Source: Campylobacter upsaliensis
GTDB taxonomy: Bacteria > Campylobacterota > Campylobacteria > Campylobacterales > Campylobacteraceae
Assembly: GCF_900637395.1 (NCBI RefSeq)
Contig: NZ_LR134372.1
Location: 1,426,001-1,490,000, forward strand
Direction of reading: 5' to 3'
Length of the DNA stretch: 64,000 nucleotides
Made by a program: the position numbers and the translations under genes. The first letter of the stretch is position 1. Every line of letters begins with the position of its first letter. The notes under the pieces were generated by a model. The model did not search any database. It was not told the origin of the DNA and saw only the letters and a program-made list of their open reading frames with translations. Shown here piece by piece: positions 8,096 through 16,971 of this stretch.

Positions 8096-9982
8096 ATGTT
8101 AAAAAAGCAGGCGAATACTTTAAGATTTTTAAGTGCAGATATGATACAAAAGGCAAATTCAGGGCATCCGGGTGCGCCTTTGGGCTTAGCGGATATTATG
8201 GTCGTTTTAAGCAGACATTTAAATCATAATCCTAAAAATCCACAATGGCTAAATCGCGACCGCCTCGTGTTTTCAGGTGGGCACGCCTCAGCTTTGCTTT
8301 ATAGTTTTTTGCATTTAAGCGGCTATGATGTAAGTTTGGAGGATTTAAAACATTTCCGCCAACTTCACTCCAAAACGCCCGGACACCCAGAAATCACAAC
8401 ACCAGGTGTAGAAATAGCCACAGGACCTTTAGGACAAGGCGTGGCAAATGCCGTAGGCTTTGCTATGGCAGCGAAAAAAGCACAAAATTTACTAGGTAAA
8501 GATTTGATTAATCACCAAATTTATTGTTTGTGTGGCGACGGGGATTTGCAAGAGGGTATTAGCTATGAAGCCTGTTCTTTAGCGGGACTACATAGGCTTG
8601 ATAATTTAATTTTAATTTATGATAGTAATGAAATTTCCATTGAGGGTGATGTTAAAATCGCCTTTAACGAAGATATTATGAAGCGTTTTGAGGCACAAGG
8701 CTTTGAAGTAGAGCAAATTAATGGGCACGATTTTGAGGAGATTGATGCGGCGTTTTGCAGGGCGAAAAAAAGCTCTAAACCTTATCTCATCATCGCCAAA
8801 ACAACCATAGCAAAAGGTGCTTTAGAACTTGAGGGAAGTCATCATAGCCACGGCGCACCTTTGGGCGAGGATTTAATCAAAAGGGCAAAAGCAAAGCTCG
8901 GCTTTGATGAAAATGCTAATTTTATCATTGATGAAGATGTGAAAATTCGCTTTTTAAGTGCGGTAGAGCTTGGTGATTTGAGCGAGGCAAAATGGAATAA
9001 AACTTTAGAAAATTCAGGCAAAAAAGAGCTTCTCAATAAGCTTTTAAATCCTGATTTTTCTAAAATAGAATTCCCAAATTTTAAAGGTAAAGACCTAGCC
9101 ACAAGAGATAGTAATGGCGAAATTTTAAATGTTTTAGCTAAAAATTTGGAAGGTTTTTTAGGAGGGAGTGCAGACCTTGCGCCGTCTAATAAAACAGAAC
9201 TTAAAGCAATGGGCGATTTTGTAGAGGGTAAAAATATCCATTTTGGGATAAGAGAACACGCTATGGCGGCTATTAATAACGCCTTTGCGAGATATGGACT
9301 TTTCCTACCTTTTTCGGCGACTTTTTTCATTTTTAGCGAGTATTTAAAGCCAGCAGCAAGGATAGCGGCTTTGATGAAACTTAAACATTTTTTTATTTTT
9401 ACCCACGATAGTATAGGTGTGGGCGAAGATGGTCCTACGCACCAACCCATAGAGCAATTAAGCACTTTTAGAGCTATGCCAAATTTCTTAAGCTTTAGAC
9501 CAGCTGATGGGGTAGAAAATGCTAAAGCGTGGCAGGTGGCTTTAAAAAATGAGTGTCCAAGTGCCTTTATCCTTTCAAGGCAGAAATTAAAAGCCTTAGA
9601 TGGGGCTATTTTTGGTGATGTGGAAAATGGGGCTTATTTATTAAAAGAGCATCAAAATCCTACATACACGCTTCTAGCAAGTGGTAGCGAGGTAAGTCTT
9701 TGTTTAGATGTGGCTTTGGAGCTTGAAAAAGAGGGAATTTTGTGTAATGTCATCTCTATGCCTTGTTATGAGCTTTTTGAAAGGCAGGATAAAGCCTATA
9801 AAAAGAGACTTTTAAAGGGCAAGGTTATCGGCGTTGAAGCAGCGAATTCTAAAGAGCTTTATCAGTTTTGTGATGTGCTTTATATCATAGAAAGTTTTGG
9901 CGAAAGTGGTAAGGATAAGGCTGTATTTGAACATTTTGGCTTTAGTGTGCCAAAGCTTTGTGCCTTCGTGCGTCAAATTTAA
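8096..9982 (+). CDS. tkt: Transketolase
   Basis: Thiamine-diphosphate enzyme of the non-oxidative pentose phosphate pathway, 628 aa. Visible signatures: NSGHPGAPLGLADIM at the N-terminus, the TPP motif GDGDLQEGISYEA near 150, the pyrimidine-domain block FGIREHAMAAINN near 385, and THDSIGVGEDGPTHQP near 440. Good ribosome site (AAAGGAAAAC) before ATG 8096. In the same run as ispA, it would also supply sedoheptulose 7-phosphate, the entry substrate for the GDP-heptose pathway in the capsule locus. Confidence 0.96.
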   Translation: MLKKQANTLRFLSADMIQKANSGHPGAPLGLADIMVVLSRHLNHNPKNPQWLNRDRLVFSGGHASALLYSFLHLSGYDVSLEDLKHFRQLHSKTPGHPEITTPGVEIATGPLGQGVANAVGFAMAAKKAQNLLGKDLINHQIYCLCGDGDLQEGISYEACSLAGLHRLDNLILIYDSNEISIEGDVKIAFNEDIMKRFEAQGFEVEQINGHDFEEIDAAFCRAKKSSKPYLIIAKTTIAKGALELEGSHHSHGAPLGEDLIKRAKAKLGFDENANFIIDEDVKIRFLSAVELGDLSEAKWNKTLENSGKKELLNKLLNPDFSKIEFPNFKGKDLATRDSNGEILNVLAKNLEGFLGGSADLAPSNKTELKAMGDFVEGKNIHFGIREHAMAAINNAFARYGLFLPFSATFFIFSEYLKPAARIAALMKLKHFFIFTHDSIGVGEDGPTHQPIEQLSTFRAMPNFLSFRPADGVENAKAWQVALKNECPSAFILSRQKLKALDGAIFGDVENGAYLLKEHQNPTYTLLASGSEVSLCLDVALELEKEGILCNVISMPCYELFERQDKAYKKRLLKGKVIGVEAANSKELYQFCDVLYIIESFGESGKDKAVFEHFGFSVPKLCAFVRQI

Positions 9983-9984
9983 CG

Positions 9985-11091
9985 ATGAAAACGCTATTTC
10001 AAATTCAAAATCAAACGCTTTTTGTTTTAGGAATTTGGGATAAAAATAGCATTGCAGATTTTAAAATTACTGATTTTATTAAAAATTTTCAAACGCAGTG
10101 TATTTTAGACTTTCATCATTTAGAATTTATTGATATGGCTGGAGTGAGATTTTTCCTAGCTTTAGAATATGAATTGCAAAAAAGAAGCATTGTGAGTCAA
10201 AGAGTGCATTTAAGCGAGAAATTTAACGCCTTATTTGAGCTTTGTGAGAAGAATTATCAAAGAATTTTAAAAGAGCCAAAAAAGCATTTTGATGCAGCGG
10301 AATTATTCGTCAATCTAGGCGTTTTAAGTCTTAATCTGCTTGGGATTTTAAAACAATTTATTTGTTTTGTTGGCGAATTTTTTACCGCGTTTTTTCAGTG
10401 TTTTAAAAAGCCTAAAACCTTTCGTTTTGTCGCTTTTTTGTATCATATAGAAAATTCAGCTCTTAAAGCCCTACCCATAGTGATTTTGACGGCTTTATTA
10501 GTGGGCGTTGTTTTAGCTTATCAAGCAGCGTTTCAATTGGCACAATTTGGTGCAAATATTTTCATAGTCGATTTAGTAGGAATTTCAGCCACAAGAGAGC
10601 TAGCACCTCTAATAGCGGCTATTGTGATAGCGGGACGCAGTGCGAGTTCATACACCGCACAAATTGGGGTGATGAAGATTACCGATGAAATTGCCGCGAT
10701 GAATACTATGGGTTTTTCAACCTTTCATTTCATCATTATCCCACGCGTTTTAGCTTTAGTCGTGGCTATGCCCTTAATCGTTGCGGTGAGTGATTTTGTC
10801 AGTATTTTTGGAGGTATGATGGTCGCTCATCTTAATTTGGATATTAATTTTATCGAATTTTTACGCCGTTTTAAGGAGGCTGTGGATCTTAAGCATGTTA
10901 TTATAGGCTTGATAAAAGCACCTATTTTTGGTTTTTTAATAGGACTAATAGCTTGTTTTAGGGGTCTTGAAGTCAAACACACAACGCAAAGTATAGGAAT
11001 TTACACAACTAAAAGCGTGGTTAATGCGATTTTTTGGGTGATAGCCTTTGATGCTTTGTTTTCTGTCATTTTAACGCAAATGGGCATATGA
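9985..11091 (+). CDS. iamB: MlaE-type ABC permease with N-terminal STAS-like domain
   Basis: Inner-membrane permease (368 aa) of a retrograde phospholipid-type ABC importer, called IamB in Campylobacter. Residues about 1-85 form a STAS-like domain (CILDFHHLEFIDMAGVRFFL), the role played by separate MlaB in E. coli. The rest is the MlaE permease with about five membrane segments and the ELAPLIAAIVIAGRSASS signature. I chose the ATG at 9985, just after the tkt stop, over upstream in-frame TTG 9958, which lies inside tkt. ATGA overlap with iamA. Confidence 0.88.
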   Translation: MKTLFQIQNQTLFVLGIWDKNSIADFKITDFIKNFQTQCILDFHHLEFIDMAGVRFFLALEYELQKRSIVSQRVHLSEKFNALFELCEKNYQRILKEPKKHFDAAELFVNLGVLSLNLLGILKQFICFVGEFFTAFFQCFKKPKTFRFVAFLYHIENSALKALPIVILTALLVGVVLAYQAAFQLAQFGANIFIVDLVGISATRELAPLIAAIVIAGRSASSYTAQIGVMKITDEIAAMNTMGFSTFHFIIIPRVLALVVAMPLIVAVSDFVSIFGGMMVAHLNLDINFIEFLRRFKEAVDLKHVIIGLIKAPIFGFLIGLIACFRGLEVKHTTQSIGIYTTKSVVNAIFWVIAFDALFSVILTQMGI

Positions 11092-11813
11092 TGGTTATTT
11101 GTGCGAAAAATATCATTACAAAATTCGGCTCTAAATGTATCCATAATGGCGTCAGTTTTGAGGTGAAAGAAAACGAAATTTTTGGCATTTTAGGAGGAAG
11201 TGGCAGTGGTAAGTCTGTGCTTTTAAAACAAATGCTTTTATTAGAGCATTTTGATAGTGGAGAGTATGAAATTTTAGGCTTTAAACTTAAAAACATCAGC
11301 GAAGAAAACGCACAAATTTTACGCTCAAAATGGGGCGTGGTATTTCAATTTGCGGCTTTGTTTAGCTTTTTTTCTGTTTTTGAAAATATCGCCATACCTC
11401 TTAAAGAATATACAAATTTAAACGATGAAGCTATTAAAGAACTTGTGATGATGAAGCTTAAAATGGTCGGCTTAAATGAAAATGTTTTAAAGCAGTATCC
11501 AAGTGAGTTAAGTGGAGGTATGCAAAAAAGAGTAGCGATAGCTAGGGCGTTAGCACTTGATAGCCGTTTGCTTTTTTTGGACGAGCCGACTTCTGGACTT
11601 GATCCTTATAGTTCGCGTGAATTTGATGATTTGGTTTTAAAACTTAAGCAAAGTCTTGATTTAAATATCATTTTAGTTACGCACGATAAAGAAAGTATGA
11701 AAAATATTTTAGATCGTTTTATCATCTTAGAAGATAAAAAGGTCGCTTTTTGTGGCACTTTTAGCGAATTAAAAGTGCAAAATGAAAGACTTTTTAAAAG
11801 ATTTATGGAGTAA
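11088..11813 (+). CDS. iamA: MlaF-type ABC ATPase
   Basis: Cytoplasmic ATPase of 241 aa for the IamB permease. Walker A is GGSGSGKSVLLKQ near residue 38, signature LSGGMQKRVAIARA near 142, Walker B LLFLDEPTSGLDP near 163, and the switch His in LVTHD near 200. Start is ATG 11088 or the adjacent ATG 11091. The order iamB-iamA-mlaD-lipoprotein makes a complete lipid-transport operon, linked in the literature to invasion and envelope properties. Confidence 0.92.
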   Translation: MMVICAKNIITKFGSKCIHNGVSFEVKENEIFGILGGSGSGKSVLLKQMLLLEHFDSGEYEILGFKLKNISEENAQILRSKWGVVFQFAALFSFFSVFENIAIPLKEYTNLNDEAIKELVMMKLKMVGLNENVLKQYPSELSGGMQKRVAIARALALDSRLLFLDEPTSGLDPYSSREFDDLVLKLKQSLDLNIILVTHDKESMKNILDRFIILEDKKVAFCGTFSELKVQNERLFKRFME

Positions 11814-11815
11814 AA

Positions 11816-12703
11816 GTGGAAAATAAGGCAAGTTATTTTTGGGTTGGAATTTTTATTTTTGGAGTGTTTTTTGCAAGCCTCATTTTTATGCTATGGCTTG
11901 GAGGGTATTCAGAAGAAGAAAGTTTTGAATACTATGAAATTCACACGCAAGAATCAGTCGCTGGACTTGGACTTAAAGCCCCCGTAAGACTTCTTGGCGT
12001 GGAAGTTGGAAGTGTGGAAAATATCAGCATTTATACGAAACAAAACTTAGGAGTTAATATCCTCATCAAGGTCAAAAAAGAAACGCCTATTAAAGAGGAC
12101 ACTTTTGCGACTTTACAGCTTCAAGGTATTACCGGGCTTAAATTTATACAGCTTCAAGGAGGAAGTGTGAATTCCAAAAAGCTAACTAGCGATGGTGGCT
12201 ACCCTGTGATAGCCTTTAGGGAAAGCTTTTTAGCGACCATTGACAGACAGGGAGAGAGGATTTTTTCTCTCATTAAAACAGCGGACGATAAAAGCAAAAA
12301 GCTTTTAAGCGATGAAAATTTACAAAACATTGCAATGTTGCTGAAAAATTTAGCCCAGCTTAGTGAAAATTTAAATGCAAATTCTAAGGCTTTAAGTAAA
12401 AATTTAAACGAAGCTAGTAAAAATGTCGCTTTGATGGCTAAAGAAGTAGAGCTGAGTGCGAAAAATTTACGCCAAACTTTACAAAATGTCGATGAAAGTA
12501 GCAGGGCTTTCACGCTTTTAATGCAAAAAGGCACTAGGAAAATAGATAGCTACGATGAGCTTCGCGATGCCCTTTTGGAGGACTTAGAGCTTCTTAAAAT
12601 TTGGCTTTTAGAGAGTAATAAAGCCATTAAGAATTTGCAAAGAAGTCCGTCTGATTTAATCTTTAAAGAAACTCAACCCAAACTAGGACCAGGAGAGAGA
12701 TGA
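11816..12703 (+). CDS. MCE/MlaD-family periplasmic lipid-binding protein
   Basis: Protein of 295 aa with one N-terminal membrane anchor (about 8-28) followed by an MCE domain (VAGLGLKAPVRLLGVEVGSVENI, then LQGITGLKFIQL). The C-terminal half is a long helix rich in Asn, Ser and Lys (about 170-245) that probably forms the coiled coil seen in MlaD/PqiB relatives. It would present lipids to IamB. Start is GTG at 11816, two bases after the iamA stop; it overlaps the next gene by ATGA. Confidence 0.88.
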   Translation: MENKASYFWVGIFIFGVFFASLIFMLWLGGYSEEESFEYYEIHTQESVAGLGLKAPVRLLGVEVGSVENISIYTKQNLGVNILIKVKKETPIKEDTFATLQLQGITGLKFIQLQGGSVNSKKLTSDGGYPVIAFRESFLATIDRQGERIFSLIKTADDKSKKLLSDENLQNIAMLLKNLAQLSENLNANSKALSKNLNEASKNVALMAKEVELSAKNLRQTLQNVDESSRAFTLLMQKGTRKIDSYDELRDALLEDLELLKIWLLESNKAIKNLQRSPSDLIFKETQPKLGPGER

Positions 12704-13278
12704 TGCGAATTTTTACATTTTTTTTGCTATTTTTTTTAAGCGGGTGTGCTAAAATTTCTGTGGATAAAGAGCAAAGTTTGATTTTAAAGAGCTATGGCTA
12801 CGAAAAAAGTCTCACACACTCGCAAAAAACGCTTCAAATTTTAAAGCCTAAAGTTCCACTATATCTAAATTCCAAAGAAATTATTTATGTAAAAAAGGGC
12901 TTAAGTGGGACTTATGCTTATCATTTTTGGGCGGATTTACCGAGTAATTTTTACCGCTTTGTGCTTTTGGATAAATTGGAAAAAAGTGGTATTTTTAATG
13001 CCGTTGTAGAAAAAGCAAATTTAACGCCTGTCGATTTAGCTCTAAAAAGTCGCTTAGAATCTTTTGAGCAAATCATCACAAGTGAGGGAAATTTCGCAAA
13101 AATAAGCCTTAGCGTAACGCTTTTTGACATCAAAGAACAAAAAATTCTTGAAAATGAATTTTTTGAAGTGCTTGTCGTGCTTGAAGATTTGCAAATGAAT
13201 ACTTTAGTTGTAGGTTTTGAGAGAGGTTTAAACGAACTCTGCGATAAGATTATTGCGTGGCTTACGAAATTTAGCTAA
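12700..13278 (+). CDS. ABC-transport auxiliary lipoprotein (PqiC/YmbA type)
   Basis: Protein of 192 aa. The first 20 residues form a lipoprotein signal with lipobox LSGC (Cys16). The remainder fits the ABC-type auxiliary domain family found with MCE systems (SRLESFEQIITSEGNFAKISLSV region). It most likely sits on the inner leaflet of the outer membrane as the exit or entry point of the lipid pathway. Last member of the iam operon; a separate promoter for the next gene begins at its 3' end. Confidence 0.78.
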   Translation: MMRIFTFFLLFFLSGCAKISVDKEQSLILKSYGYEKSLTHSQKTLQILKPKVPLYLNSKEIIYVKKGLSGTYAYHFWADLPSNFYRFVLLDKLEKSGIFNAVVEKANLTPVDLALKSRLESFEQIITSEGNFAKISLSVTLFDIKEQKILENEFFEVLVVLEDLQMNTLVVGFERGLNELCDKIIAWLTKFS

Positions 13279-13282
13279 AAGA

Positions 13283-13298
13283 GGAACACTTTTTGCTT
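13283..13298 (+). promoter_or_regulatory. Sigma54 (RpoN)-type promoter
   Basis: The sequence GGAACACTTTTTGCTT has the invariant sigma54 arrangement GG-N10-GC with the TTGCT -12 element common in Campylobacter flagellar promoters. It lies just after the lipoprotein stop and about 35 bases before ATG 13331, a normal spacing for the following gene. Confidence 0.7.
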
Positions 13299-13330
13299 AC
13301 CTAAACTTAGCAATATTTGAAAGGAAGCAA

Positions 13331-13831
13331 ATGAAAAGTGAATTAGACATTTTAAAACAGCATTTAGGCGAAGTCGATGGGGTGAGCGAATTTAAGGCTA
13401 AACAGCTTTGCTCACAAATTAGCGATGCAAACGATTTTATAGGCGCTTTGCAAGTTTTAGATCTAAGTCTTAAGAAAATTCAAAATAATATCACTCAAAG
13501 ACTTCAAAAGGATACAGACGAAGTGCAAAAACGCACTTTAGACGCAGCTTCATCGCAGCTTGTGAATAGCTGCTCTTTTATGGGGACGGCACTTTTTGAT
13601 AATATTTTTAATGTGTATGTGGGACAAAAGCTTTTTGAATTTGAAATTTCAAACCCTCTTTTAGTGCTTGATAAGGGCGGATATGAGGGAGTTTTAGCTT
13701 ACATCGAAGATAAGAGAGAGGAAATTAAAGTAAATTTAAGTGAGCTTAGTGGGGCGATTTTAATGGGAGCTAATCTTAATACCACTTCAATGTTTGACAC
13801 CGCTCAAGACTTTAAAAAACTCTTCAAGTAA
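13331..13831 (+). CDS. Conserved hypothetical (Cj1650-like), probable flagellar-regulon member
   Basis: Soluble protein of 166 aa with no signal peptide or membrane segment. It is helical and has no domain I can name with confidence. It closely resembles the C. jejuni Cj1650 product from memory (SELDILKQHLGEVDGVSEFKAK, SCSFMGTALFDN). I chose ATG 13331, which has AAGGAAGC upstream; an in-frame GTG 78 bases earlier would lie inside the previous gene and upstream of the promoter. The sigma54-type promoter suggests expression with flagellar hook-basal body genes. A strong terminator follows. Confidence 0.8.
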   Translation: MKSELDILKQHLGEVDGVSEFKAKQLCSQISDANDFIGALQVLDLSLKKIQNNITQRLQKDTDEVQKRTLDAASSQLVNSCSFMGTALFDNIFNVYVGQKLFEFEISNPLLVLDKGGYEGVLAYIEDKREEIKVNLSELSGAILMGANLNTTSMFDTAQDFKKLFK

Positions 13832-13865
13832 TCCCCATTTCAGGGATTACCCTTTCATTTTTTTT
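13828..13865 (+). terminator. Rho-independent terminator
   Basis: Perfect 8-bp stem GTAATCCC/GGGATTAC with a 7-base loop (13828-13850), followed by a T-rich tail. It begins inside the stop codon region of the Cj1650-like gene and closes the transcription unit. Confidence 0.85.
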
Positions 13866-13867
13866 GA

Positions 13868-13873
13868 TACAAT
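13868..13873 (+). promoter_or_regulatory. Possible -10 box (TACAAT) for the DUF2972-like gene
   Basis: TACAAT preceded by T-rich sequence, 31 bases before ATG 13905, which has AAAAGGAAC as ribosome site. Placed directly after the terminator, it would make the next gene a separate transcription unit. Confidence 0.4.
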
Positions 13874-13904
13874 GGCGTTTTTAATTTAGACAAAAGGAAC
13901 ACTA

Positions 13905-15723
13905 ATGATCACCAATCCAAACTCAGCCATACAAAGAATCAAAAATCATCTTTCTTATAAACTTGGTCAAGAATTAATCAAATATAACACGGGGGGGGGG
14001 GGGGGGTATAATATCCTTACTCTTTAAACTCTACCATATCAAAAAAACTCATCATAAACTCACTCAATTTAGAAAAACACTTGAGCTTGCAAGAGCAGAT
14101 CTAGCCTATCCTCCCCTTAGACAATGTTTTGATTTTAATGAAGCTTTATGGGTAAAAACACATTTAAGCTATCGTTTAGGAAAAATTCTATTAAGCAAGG
14201 CATCCTATTTTAATCTTTATGGCAAAATCAAACAAGCTAAAAAAGAATTTAAAGCCTTAAAAGAAAGTAGGGTTTATAGGCTCAAAGATAAACTGAAATT
14301 TAAAAATGAAGAAGATTTTGATTTTTTTATTAAAAACTATGCTTTGATAGAAAATTTACTTACACATTATGAGGCTTTAAATGAAGTCATTGTGTTAAAT
14401 AAGGCTTTTGTATTAGAGCATTTTGATGAAGTTTCTTTATGGTTAAATTCTAAAAAATTTAAAGAAAAATATGAAGATATTAATCACCCTTATCCTCCTT
14501 TATTAAACCCTGACAAGCTTAATGATGAAAATTATATTTTAAATTATGAGAAAATTCCTGCTGAAAAAGCTTGGGAGATGAACTTGCCTTTGCCTAATAA
14601 AATAAAAATGATCTTAAATTGGAAAATAGGTGCTGGCTCTGGAATGCTAGAAAAATTATTTTCTAAAACTTTTTCCAATCCCATCAACAATATTTGGGAT
14701 AGAACAATATGGAGCTCAAAGGGAACTTACATTAATTATTATCAAAAAGTTGTTTCTAATTTTACACAAGTTATGACAATATGTTCTCAAATGAAATGTG
14801 AAAATTTAATAAAATTATCATATTTAATCGATAATAATATCCCTATCGTTAGTATCATTAGAGATCCTTTTGAAATTTTAACAACATGGGCTAATCATAA
14901 AGGTAGAAGTATGTTGTGGAGTCGAAAAATTTATCTCAATGAAAAGCTTGAAAATATTTATAATGATGTATGCTTTGAAGGAGCGAAGTTAGATAATGGA
15001 AAATGGATTTATGATGATGCTTTAAAACCATCTTTAAATTTGGCTTATCGATATTTAGAATTTGATTTAGTAAATTACTCTCACTTATTACCTTTTTATG
15101 AAAGAAAATTTAATATGCACTATTATCAAATGGATTTTTTCAAATGTCAAAATTTATCTGAAAACTCAAAAAAATTTGCCAAAATTTTCTCTCTACCATA
15201 CTCTCAAAAAGAAGCCCATCATTTATCTAAAATGCCAACCCACTCCACAAAACAAAGTTTTGTTTCTTGGTTTTTTCCCGTTCTAATTGATTGTATGGAT
15301 TTTGATATTTACTTAAGTCCTGTTGTTTCCTTGGTATTTAATGAAGATTATAAATATAATAAAAATATGTGCGATATAACATCTTTATTTCATAACGACA
15401 TAATGGCAAAATATTTAATAAAAATTTTTATTTCTAACGATAAAAAAGAGTCTCTAAAAACAAATCAAAATTTACTAAATCATATTGCAAATTTTCTTAC
15501 AAAATTTTTTAATATTTTAGAAAAAACTTTACAAAAACATCAAAATAGTTTTATCCAACCGAAAGAATGGTTTAATTTTATTACAAATGATGAAAAATTA
15601 AGCGAAGATTTTAAAAATTTATTAATTAAAGAACTTATTTTTATCAAGCACGATACAAGCGTTATTGATTATTGGCAGTATTGCAAGGAATTTTTAAGGT
15701 ATTTTGATTTAAGTAAAAATTAA
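13905..15723 (+). CDS. DUF2972/sulfotransferase-like protein, phase-variable, OFF here
   Basis: From ATG 13905 the frame reads 28 residues (RIKNHLSYKLGQELIKYN), enters a G16 tract at 13991-14006 and stops at 14025-14027. Reading through with one G fewer (15) or two more (18) restores a 605-aa protein to 15723. The body resembles Campylobacter DUF2972 proteins, with a P-loop-like NWKIGAGSGML near 250 and IIRDPFEIL near 325, which recalls the PAPS-binding elements of sulfotransferases. That activity is inference. Two SYKLG-type segments flank the tract. Translation could also restart internally at TTG 14344, but this would lack the N-terminus. Confidence 0.75.
13991..14006 (+). repeat. Poly-G tract, G16 (phase switch)
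   Basis: Flanks are AACAC and TATAA. With 16 G the host gene is out of frame; 15 or 18 restores it. Confidence 0.95.
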
Positions 15724-15795
15724 TTATTTTTATATTTGCTTTTAATTTATACCTCTTTGATATAACCTTTTTGCAAGTTATTTTAAAGGAATCAA

Positions 15796-16017
15796 ATGGA
15801 ACAAATCAAGCAATTTTTCATCAATATAGAACGAACGGACATTGATGAAAATATGGATAATCTCGTAAGCGATGATGTGATTGATAGTATTGACATTATG
15901 GCTTTAGTAGCAGAGATTGAAAAGCACTATGGCAAGGCTTTAAGAGCGGAATTTATCAACGCAGAAAATTTTGAAAATTTCGCAAGTATCAAAAAAATGT
16001 TAGAAAGTGCTTTTTAA
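15796..16017 (+). CDS. Orphan acyl carrier protein
   Basis: Protein of 73 aa with the ACP fold. The phosphopantetheine-attachment serine is in VIDSIDIMALVAEIE (Ser32), the variant DSID rather than the DSLD of fatty-acid ACP. Ribosome site AAAGGAATC lies just upstream. No fatty-acid or polyketide genes adjoin it, so it may serve a surface-glycan acylation or a specialised lipid; the partner is unknown. It sits between a phase-variable transferase-like gene and a nitrilase pseudogene, in an accessory patch. Confidence 0.85.
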   Translation: MEQIKQFFINIERTDIDENMDNLVSDDVIDSIDIMALVAEIEKHYGKALRAEFINAENFENFASIKKMLESAF

Positions 16018-16018
16018 A

Positions 16019-16046
16019 CCCCCTCCCAAAGCGGCAGGGGGCTTTT
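16019..16046 (+). terminator. GC-rich hairpin terminator after the ACP gene
   Basis: Stem CCCCCT/AGGGGG at 16019-16024 and 16036-16041 with an 11-base loop and a TTTT tail, immediately after the ACP stop. It may also end transcription of the convergent pseudogene. Confidence 0.65.
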
Positions 16047-16841
16047 AAGCCTTTAAATTTTTATACATTTTTCGACAGAGCTTTAAATTTAAATCTTTAA
16101 GATAAGTCAAATTCTCTCTTTGTGCTTTCACATCATCAAGCTCTACGCAGCTTATCTCCTCATATTCGCCAAGTTCTTGGATAATCTCACCTTTGGGATT
16201 AATAATTTTCGTCCTTCCAGCAAACTCGATATAGCTATCTTTTACCTTATAAAACTCCCTCCCACAGCGATTTGCCGCCACGACAAAGCACCCGCTCTCC
16301 AAAGCCCTTGCCCTACTTGCCAAGTCCTATACATAAGATCTTGTTACGCCAAATGCAGCAGGGTAAATAAGAATTTGTGCGCCTTGTAAAGCTAAAAAGC
16401 ACCCTCACTAAACATAACAAATTCCAAGCCCAACTTTGACCTTAAATTCTTCAAATTTCAGCTCAAAAACGAGATATTTTTTGCCCTTATTAAACCTTTT
16501 TCTCATTATCATAAAGATAAATTTTGCGATATTTACCAAGCACACCCTTTTTAGAAAGTATGTAGGCTGTATCGTAAAGCTTATTTTACTTTTTTCTATG
16601 CTATTTGCGATGATGTAAGCATTATAAATTTTGCTTAATTTTATTAGAGGGGCTAAAGTTGAGCTTTTGTTATTATTTAAATCAAGTCCTAGCTCTAAAT
16701 CTTTATCTTCCACACAATAGCCACTATCCTAGCACCTTATTCTAAAGCCTTTTTAGTCCAAAATACTGCTTTTTCCATATTAGCCTCACGCTCAAAAGAT
16801 GCTGGAGAGAATTGAACGCTAGCAAGTTTCACCTTGCTCAT
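16045..16841 (-). pseudogene. Degraded carbon-nitrogen hydrolase (nitrilase superfamily)
   Basis: Remnants of one nitrilase-family gene lie in order on the - strand. ATG 16841 starts MSKVKLASVQFSPASFERE, followed by a stop. The middle (16713-16408) includes KVGLGICYV, the catalytic-Cys region, in shifted frames. The C-terminal third (16323-16045) has ARALESGCFVVAANRCGREF and the usual end. At least three frame breaks or stops separate them, so no full product is possible. A related intact gene may exist elsewhere; substrate class cannot be assigned. Confidence 0.8.
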
Positions 16842-16971
16842 AACAACTCCTTTAATCTAATCTTAATAGATTGTAATTTGAATTACTTTAAATTATTCTT
16901 AACAAATTTTGATTTAAATTTTTTTAGTTAAAATGCGTATAAAATTACAATTTCTGTTACAAAGTGAAACA

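Noticed and set aside
8842-9465. Long open frame of 207 codons on the - strand inside tkt
   Set aside because: Antisense shadow of a conserved transketolase region; no ribosome site or family resemblance.
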